DNA of 55,675 nucleotides, from contig NZ_ATWV01000016.1 of NCBI RefSeq assembly GCF_000421345.1, forward strand, positions 1 through 55,675. Direction: 5' to 3'. The notes beneath the pieces were generated by a model. It ran no database searches and was not told where the DNA came from. It saw only the letters and a list, made by a program, of their open reading frames with translations. Origin of the DNA: Treponema bryantii NK4A124 (GTDB lineage: Bacteria > Spirochaetota > Spirochaetia > Treponematales > Treponemataceae). Below are positions 49,775 to 55,675 of this stretch, one piece after another; the stretch's first letter is position 1; every line of letters starts with the position of its first letter. The translations under genes were made by a program, and so were the position numbers.

Positions 49775-52700
49775 ATGAAAAAACTTGATGATATTATTAA
49801 TGAGTATGCTTTTGAAAAAATGACGAATAATGGGTTGCTATTAATTCCACTTCCTACTGGCGCAGGCAAAAGTTATACAGTTTTTGAATTTATACATAAG
49901 ACACTTACTCAATCTGATAGAAAAGATAAAATCATTTTTGTTACAACCTTAAAGAAAAATCTCCAGTTAGATTCATTGAAAGAAAGATTTTCTGAAAACG
50001 AAATGGAAATCTTTAACAGCAAAGTTTTGATTATGAAATCATATCTTGATTGCGTTTTAGATAAACTTTTGACAATAGATGTGCCAGCTCCTATGTCTGA
50101 AACAAGGGAATATAAATATCTAAAACAAGCTGTAGAATTTTGTAAGAAGTTTGAAGATAGTAGAGATTTTCAGATACAAGATAATGTTCAAGAGAAGAAA
50201 AAAGAAATTGGAGAAACATACGAAAGAAACTTTCGTCGGAAAATTAAGGCTCTTCTTGAAACTGAAATAAAAGCAAAATATGCCAAAAATGTGAGTTATA
50301 AATATAGATTAGATTTTGTGAAATCGTCAGAACGATGGTCTTGGATATTAGAGCTATATCCACAGATTCTTACAAAAGAGAAACAAGTCTTTATGATGAG
50401 TATGGATAAATTTCTCTTACGTAATGATCCAATCATTGATAAAAAATATTATATTTACAAAGAACTTGCAAAGGATGCAATTGTTTTCATAGATGAGTTT
50501 GATGCAACAAAAGATACCATATTAGATAGATTAATTGAAAATGCTACAAAAGGCAGAATAGATTATGTATCTGCCTATAAGCTTATTTATGATCGATTGC
50601 TTCAAGATGATTTTCCAACAGATATGACGGTACCATCTCAAAAACAATTAGAATCTAAAAACAAAGGTTTTGGTGAAGATAAAATAAATGCTGTAATTCC
50701 TGGTTGGAAAAAACGTGCTCAAGAAATCTATGACAGATTTAATATGAAATACATCTTTAAGAATTCTGATACAGAGGTTTTTGGTTCAGCATTTTTGTTT
50801 CAAGATGTTCATAGTATGGCCGTCACAAATCAAGTTGATCAACATCATATAGCATTTAAGTTTAATGAAGAAAAACGAATTAATGAAATTCTATATACAA
50901 AGGCAAAAGAAAAGAATAAGGAATTGAAAGATTTTATGTACATGATAAAAGATGTACGAGGCTTTCTTAAATATTTTTGTGGTGGCGTTCAGATTCTTGG
51001 AATCAATTTAATGCAGTATAAACAGGAAAATGGTCAGGACGATTTTTCGTATGAAGAAGGTATAACATCTATTCTTGATGTTTTCTTTCCTGGAGAAAAT
51101 TATAGCAGAATAAAAAAATACTTTATTGATCAAATCCTTTTATATAGAAAAAATAAAGAAGAAACAAAAAAACAATTTTTTGATGCGTCTTTCATAGAAA
51201 ATGGTTTCTCGTATTATGCAATCGAAGATGATAATACGCACACATTACGTTCTTCAATCATAATGACATCCCTTGAGTCTACACCTGAAAAGATCCTTCT
51301 TGAATTAAGTCAAAATGCAAGAGTCTTTGGAATATCAGCGACAGCTAATTACAATTCTTTGATTGGTAATTATGCATTATATAATTATTTAATTCCAAAA
51401 TTAAAAGATAGATATTACGAACTCACAGAAGATGAGGATCAAATTCTAAAAGAGCAATTTGAACAGTCAATTTCAAAATATAATGAAATAAATATAAGAA
51501 TAAAACAAATCACTACTAGAGATATATACAGTGAAGATTCATGGGCTGAAGTTTTCGCATCCGAAGAAAAACAAAAGGCTGCATATAATATGGTTTCTCA
51601 AACCGTATCTTATAGTGATAAAAATGATTATTTTAAAAATCGATATTTAAGAATTATGAAAGCTTTTGGAGTATTCAATACTGCAAAGGACATAAAATCT
51701 ATGTTATGCCTTCTAACAAAATTCCCAGATAGTAAAAACGAATTAAATAAGGATCTTCTATATAAATTATTTGATTTGGGACTTGGTGCAGAAAAATCTA
51801 AAGATATGGTTGTTATCTTAAGAAGTGGCCCGAATTATGAAAAAGATAAAGAGAATCTGTTAAATAGACTTGCAGCAGGCGAGAAAATATTTGTCATTTC
51901 AACATATCAAACAATAGGTGCTGGACAAAACTTACAATATTCTATTCCTGAGAAGTTTAGAAAAAATGTAATTTGTATTAATGGACGAACTGAATCTTCT
52001 GAAAAAGATTTTGATGCAATATATTTAGACAGACCAACAAATCTTATTTCTCTTCTTTCAGAATCAAGTGATGATTCCGACTTTACAAAATACATAGCTC
52101 AGGTTGAGTATTTAAAAGATGCTGGAGAAATTAATAGAGCTGAATGTCGTAAATTTATACGAGACGCTTTTAATCATTACTTCTTTAATGGTAAACAAAT
52201 AAACTTCAGATCTTCTGATATTCCAAGTTATTCAACCTATGCAACTAAAGTTATTGTTCAAGCTATTGGAAGAATCTGTCGTACAAACATGAAAAATAAG
52301 AATGTATATATTTGTTATGATTCTGCTATCAATGACATGATTGATATTGATACTTGTAGAATGAATAAGCTTAATCCTGAGTTTGAGAAACTCTTGAATG
52401 AAGTAATAAGGAAGCCCCGAATAACTGATAAGGAAGAATTGTATAAAAATAGAGCAGAAACAATTAGTGATAATATGCATTCACGTATTATTACCTATGT
52501 ATCTAGAGGTAGAAATGGATGGGATGATATTTCAATGGATGAATGGCAGAGAATACGAAAATTTGTCCTACAGCATCCTACTTTATCAAAAGAAGAATAT
52601 GTTATGTGTGATGAATTGTTTAAGCCTTTATACATTGAACTTCCTAAGAGATCAAATAAGCTCTGGTTTAAGCGAGAAAAAGATTATCGGAAAATTGAAG

Positions 52701-53260
52701 TTTCATTTACTCAACAAAAGAATTTTGAATGTGTCTCAGATGATTCTGCAAATTTAAACGCATTGCTGCGACTAAATGGAATAGAACAGTTATTTGATGT
52801 TAATGGATTCAAAAAAGAATTTGAAATAAATGACTATATTATCTGTCCTCCTGTATTTACAAACATTTATAAAGGTGCTCTTGGTGAATATGCAGGACGA
52901 GAATTATTACAACAGTTTGATATAGAACTTGAGGAAATACATGAGAATCAATTTTTCGAGTTGTTCGATTATAAAGTAAAAAATAAGCCTGTATATGTTG
53001 ACTTCAAATATTGGAATGAGTATTCAGCATTTATTCCCCGAGAACAAGATCTTTTACCTCATATCTATGAAAAGCTTAATAAGTGTAATGGCAAAACTGC
53101 ACTTATAATTAATATCTTTACGGAAGGAAAATATTATATTAATGATAGAAAACAGGATGGAATAACGGTTTCTGAAATTGCATGTTTATACGACAAAAAT
53201 ACATCAATGTTAAATAAAACTAATTTCGATAAAGTAATGAATTTGATTGAGAGGAACTGA
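49775..53260 (+). CDS. SF2 helicase with C-terminal PD-(D/E)XK-like nuclease domain
   Basis: 1161 residues from ATG 49775. The open frame extends upstream to 49547, but that part lies in the control region. Helicase motifs: Walker A LPTGAGKS (K32), a Walker B-like FIDEFDA (D240-D243, DEFD instead of DEAH), GISATA (519-524), and motif VI QAIGRICRT (829-837). The long segment between Walker A and SAT is helical and charged. The last 130 residues show a nuclease-like pattern: GEYAGRELL (E1038), FELFDYK (D1065) and VDFKYW (D1076, K1078), as expected for a PD-(D/E)XK fold. Helicase-nuclease fusions occur in restriction and defence systems. The next gene starts 3 bases after its stop. Confidence 0.72.
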   Translation: MKKLDDIINEYAFEKMTNNGLLLIPLPTGAGKSYTVFEFIHKTLTQSDRKDKIIFVTTLKKNLQLDSLKERFSENEMEIFNSKVLIMKSYLDCVLDKLLTIDVPAPMSETREYKYLKQAVEFCKKFEDSRDFQIQDNVQEKKKEIGETYERNFRRKIKALLETEIKAKYAKNVSYKYRLDFVKSSERWSWILELYPQILTKEKQVFMMSMDKFLLRNDPIIDKKYYIYKELAKDAIVFIDEFDATKDTILDRLIENATKGRIDYVSAYKLIYDRLLQDDFPTDMTVPSQKQLESKNKGFGEDKINAVIPGWKKRAQEIYDRFNMKYIFKNSDTEVFGSAFLFQDVHSMAVTNQVDQHHIAFKFNEEKRINEILYTKAKEKNKELKDFMYMIKDVRGFLKYFCGGVQILGINLMQYKQENGQDDFSYEEGITSILDVFFPGENYSRIKKYFIDQILLYRKNKEETKKQFFDASFIENGFSYYAIEDDNTHTLRSSIIMTSLESTPEKILLELSQNARVFGISATANYNSLIGNYALYNYLIPKLKDRYYELTEDEDQILKEQFEQSISKYNEINIRIKQITTRDIYSEDSWAEVFASEEKQKAAYNMVSQTVSYSDKNDYFKNRYLRIMKAFGVFNTAKDIKSMLCLLTKFPDSKNELNKDLLYKLFDLGLGAEKSKDMVVILRSGPNYEKDKENLLNRLAAGEKIFVISTYQTIGAGQNLQYSIPEKFRKNVICINGRTESSEKDFDAIYLDRPTNLISLLSESSDDSDFTKYIAQVEYLKDAGEINRAECRKFIRDAFNHYFFNGKQINFRSSDIPSYSTYATKVIVQAIGRICRTNMKNKNVYICYDSAINDMIDIDTCRMNKLNPEFEKLLNEVIRKPRITDKEELYKNRAETISDNMHSRIITYVSRGRNGWDDISMDEWQRIRKFVLQHPTLSKEEYVMCDELFKPLYIELPKRSNKLWFKREKDYRKIEVSFTQQKNFECVSDDSANLNALLRLNGIEQLFDVNGFKKEFEINDYIICPPVFTNIYKGALGEYAGRELLQQFDIELEEIHENQFFELFDYKVKNKPVYVDFKYWNEYSAFIPREQDLLPHIYEKLNKCNGKTALIINIFTEGKYYINDRKQDGITVSEIACLYDKNTSMLNKTNFDKVMNLIERN

Positions 53261-53263
53261 TAA

Positions 53264-55171
53264 TTGGCAAAGGTATTTATAAATAAAATTGACCTAACAA
53301 AAAGTAAAATTGATTATGATAAAATCAATTCCATTTATGATTTTTATTTGATTGAGAATAAGAGCCTGAATTTTAAGATAAGTGCAAAAATATTGGACGA
53401 ACCAACACTAACACCGGATGTTTTAGCTATTCAATTTACCTCTGGCAATAGTTTTATTGTTATGTTGAAAAAAAATATTTTAAATGAAAGTCGAATCGTT
53501 AATATAATAAATGCTTATAATCAGGAAAATAATGATTCACTCTGCAAGAAAAAATTAAGCGTTCCTTTTTCAGATTATCCACATTCATTATTACAAATAT
53601 TATTTAATGCTCTAGCAAAACAGTATGAATCAATTAGTAACATAACTGGAAAATTGTTTTATTTTTCAGAGAAAAAAGCAAATCAGGTATATGGTTTAGA
53701 ATTAAAGATTGATTATTCATATTCGATAAGTCTTGCATCCAAGACATTTACAAAAAATAAAGAAGAGAAAAAGAATCAATCGTATAAGAAGTTATTTGTT
53801 TTAGAGCCGAATAATACTTTACGAATAAAAACAGATAATGATAAGACCTCTGAACTTTATTCCTTGTTTCAATTTAAGAATACGAAGCATTCCATTAGTT
53901 TTGCAAACACAAAGACCCCATCACTATATTCATCATCAAAAACTGGTATTCTTCAAAAACTTGTTAAAGAATTTAATAAAGAATATTCTGGTATATCGGA
54001 ACTTGTTTTATTACAGGAAGATGATTGGAATAAACTTGATGTTCAGAGTTCTAATGCACAGAAAAGAGATCATCTGAGGCATCTAAAAGAAATTCTGAAA
54101 GGACGAACAATACGCATTATTGATAAAGTTGGAGATAAGGAAACTTTTGAGTTCGCTAATGAATTGAAATTGGCTATTGAGAATATTTTCTTAAACAAGA
54201 AATATTTTTTGAAAGATCAAAACACGGTTGATTTCTCAATAACGATAACTGATACAACATGTAATAACGATTTTAATCTTATTATTATTCGAGAAAAAAA
54301 ATATTACGAAATCCATAAAGAAGAACATGATCTCCATGAAGTTTCTAATTCAGTAGCGATACAAAATATTACCTTTGAGTCTTTCCCTAGAGATAAGATT
54401 ACTAAACTTCCGAGTGAAGCAGCTTGTATAGTTCTGCTAAATGAGTTGATTGTTAAGAAGGATTTGATTTGTAACAATCCTGTAAGACAAATATCGATAT
54501 TTAATTGGAAGAAGATGGCCTACAAAAATAAATGGACATTTTGTGTTTGTGATACAGAAGAGATAAAAGAATCTGAAGATAAAACAATAAATGTGGATCA
54601 TTATTATTTTATGACAATTAATCCTGATGGTTCTTTCTTAATCGGAGAAAAGACAAGAGATATGTTTAATCAAAAGGAGTATCAGAAGATACAAGATATC
54701 TTCCAACTAAACAATATGACTTTGGAACGTCATAATCGATATGATGAAAAATATAAAGCCCTGGTAATAAACGAAAGTGGAGATATTAACATAATTCAAG
54801 ATACTCCTAATATCATGCTTCCAAATATAGAATTAATATCAGAAGATATTAAAAAAGAAAAACTGAGCCGTAGTTTAGAATCATTAGAAAAATACTATGC
54901 TGGCTGCTTAGATGTTTATTATAAAAAGGATACTGCAAATAATTGCGAGTATTATTCTTCTGGACAAATAGGTGCTGGAATGCAAAATGTCATTGAACGT
55001 GCAGCTCATATCCGAAAGGTCATTCCTTATGAATCTAATGTTTTATTCTTTAAGGAACTACTAGAATTAATGAATGTAACTTTTATTAGGAATGGACAAC
55101 TAACTGTGATGCCTTTTCCTATAAAATATTTGAGAGAGTATATTCAGATGCAAAAAAGTCTTAATCCCTAA
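53264..55171 (+). CDS. unassigned 635-residue partner of the helicase-nuclease
   Basis: 635 residues from TTG 53264, with GAGAGGA 7 bases upstream and 3 bases after the helicase stop. No family is recognised. The first 250 residues are mixed alpha/beta. Residues 323-370 show strand-rich segments (FSITITDTT, FNLIIIREKKYYEIH, SVAIQNITFESF). The end is AHIRKVIPYESNV then LTVMPFPIKYLREYIQM. This tail faintly recalls PIWI/Argonaute C-termini, but no DEDX catalytic set is visible, so that is only a hypothesis. A +1 shift at an A6 run near 55152 would add about 45 residues (to 55292). Coupling to the helicase implies a shared complex. Confidence 0.55.
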   Translation: MAKVFINKIDLTKSKIDYDKINSIYDFYLIENKSLNFKISAKILDEPTLTPDVLAIQFTSGNSFIVMLKKNILNESRIVNIINAYNQENNDSLCKKKLSVPFSDYPHSLLQILFNALAKQYESISNITGKLFYFSEKKANQVYGLELKIDYSYSISLASKTFTKNKEEKKNQSYKKLFVLEPNNTLRIKTDNDKTSELYSLFQFKNTKHSISFANTKTPSLYSSSKTGILQKLVKEFNKEYSGISELVLLQEDDWNKLDVQSSNAQKRDHLRHLKEILKGRTIRIIDKVGDKETFEFANELKLAIENIFLNKKYFLKDQNTVDFSITITDTTCNNDFNLIIIREKKYYEIHKEEHDLHEVSNSVAIQNITFESFPRDKITKLPSEAACIVLLNELIVKKDLICNNPVRQISIFNWKKMAYKNKWTFCVCDTEEIKESEDKTINVDHYYFMTINPDGSFLIGEKTRDMFNQKEYQKIQDIFQLNNMTLERHNRYDEKYKALVINESGDINIIQDTPNIMLPNIELISEDIKKEKLSRSLESLEKYYAGCLDVYYKKDTANNCEYYSSGQIGAGMQNVIERAAHIRKVIPYESNVLFFKELLELMNVTFIRNGQLTVMPFPIKYLREYIQMQKSLNP

Positions 55172-55331
55172 TAAGAAACAATCATCAAGGATTAAAACTT
55201 CTTCTAAAGATAGTCCTGCCGTAGATTTGAAGCTTGAAGGCGTACATAATGGGGTAAAAACTCACCAGAAAATACATTTTGTTAGAACATGAGGATCAAA
55301 ATGATTATTCACTGTATAATAGAAAAAAAGC

Positions 55332-55675
55332 GTATCCGTCAAATCTAACCTTATTTAGCTAGTTCCATCCATTCGCCGCGGAACTGGAAGGGTGTAATTT
55401 CGATGTTCCATGGCAGGAGTTTTTTCCAGTCTTCTTCGGTTTCAGCATATGGTGCTTTTTCAAACAGACAACGCAGATAATCTTCCGGAGCTTTGCCGTT
55501 GAACTTTGCAGTTTCAATCAGAGAGAAAAGGAAGCATGAACTTTCGGCTCCCTTGCCGCTGCCAGAAAACAAGAAATTCTTTCTTGCCATTACAAACGGT
55601 TTTATAGCACGCTCAGCGGCATTTGTATCAGGTGTAACAAAACTGTAGTTGAGGAACTTCACAAGATTATCCCAG
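55332..55675 (-). mobile_element. IS66-type insertion sequence, right end (partial, inverted relative to left copy)
   Basis: Bases 55332-55650 are the exact reverse complement of 1-319. The edge starts GTATCCGTCAAATCTAACC. The element continues beyond the window. It ends the accessory island 160 bases after the 635-residue gene. Confidence 0.8.
55351..55675 (-). CDS. IS66-family transposase, C-terminal fragment (5' end outside the window)
   Basis: The frame is open to the window edge, with WDNLVKFLNYSFVTPDTNAAER upstream of the segment shared with the left copy. As in the left copy, the DDE-type C-terminus (NAAERAIKP) and the IS66 tail (SLIETAKFNGKAPEDYLR) are intact. It is a partial view of a full-length gene, not a truncation that can be proven. 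Confidence 0.88.
   Translation of the reverse strand, partial: WDNLVKFLNYSFVTPDTNAAERAIKPFVMARKNFLFSGSGKGAESSCFLFSLIETAKFNGKAPEDYLRCLFEKAPYAETEEDWKKLLPWNIEITPFQFRGEWMELAK

Noticed and set aside
44833-55331. island integrated at the 3' end of the tRNA(CAU)
   Set aside because: The island lies on the 5' side of the tRNA, whereas 3'-end integration would place it on the side of the displaced copies at 44280-44548.
1-55650. 55-kb composite transposon bounded by two IS66 copies
   Set aside because: Most genes between are core chromosomal ones (mnmE, glmS, rsmI); contig ends at multicopy IS elements are the simpler reading.
1-55675. CRISPR array
   Set aside because: No run of regularly spaced identical repeats with unique spacers is seen; the repeats present are short palindromes at irregular sites.

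Overview
The window looks like one contig from a host-associated, treponeme-like spirochete. This is inferred from gene content: a SpoIIE/RsbW/STAS partner switch, an FlgM-like anti-sigma factor, several HD-GYP-type proteins, signal-peptide-bearing beta-rich envelope proteins, a GHL/DUF4015 protein, and GH9 and GH127 plant-polysaccharide hydrolases. No rRNA is present, so genus and species cannot be fixed. Both contig ends lie in identical IS66-type transposase 3' ends in inverted orientation (1-319 and 55332-55650), which is what an assembly broken at a multicopy IS looks like.

Positions 320-44260 read as ordinary chromosome. In order: a PlsC acyltransferase; a partner-switching module (SpoIIE phosphatase, RsbW-like ATPase, STAS antagonist, zinc-ribbon/FGE protein); an iron-sulfur flavoprotein, a YhhQ-like transporter, an EamA transporter, an HD-GYP protein and a MATE pump; a secreted GH127; a cysteine-cluster protein; a frameshifted lipid kinase; an ATPase/HDOD-like fusion; SpoU methylase and a degenerate iron-ADH homolog; FlgM and RsmI; acyl-CoA synthetase; a membrane-anchored binding protein; an NlpC/P60 hydrolase with a beta-rich tail; a lipoprotein; GH9; a zinc-peptidase/beta-barrel protein; a sirtuin; a four-gene envelope cluster headed by a 2014-residue Ig-like-repeat protein; MnmE; GlmS. 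Small palindromic repeats are scattered here. One family (about 37-40 bp, GGTGGTTTCGATACG...CTCAACCACC) also sits in frame inside mnmE and the GH127 gene, supplies the n-region of a lipoprotein signal peptide and provides the stop codon of the EamA gene. Many genes have a sigma70-type -10 box only 5-11 bases before the start codon and no Shine-Dalgarno, suggesting leaderless transcripts.

At 44270-44832 lies a tRNA(CAU) gene on the minus strand. Downstream of it are two tandem units of about 240 bp, each ending in a copy of the tRNA 3' end, like scars of integrative elements.

From about 44880 to the right-hand IS is an AT-rich accessory island. It has a divergently transcribed double-HTH regulator with a palindromic operator, a small HTH protein, a replication-initiator-like protein with a C-terminal zinc ribbon, a ParB protein, and an HU-domain protein with a long extension. 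A 694-base non-coding stretch follows that carries two parS-like 18-bp palindromes and a strong terminator. Last come two tightly coupled genes: an SF2 helicase with a C-terminal PD-(D/E)XK-like nuclease (1161 aa) and a 635-residue partner I cannot assign. This pair, next to replication/partition functions, is the best candidate for an undescribed system, possibly mobile-element maintenance or anti-invader defence.
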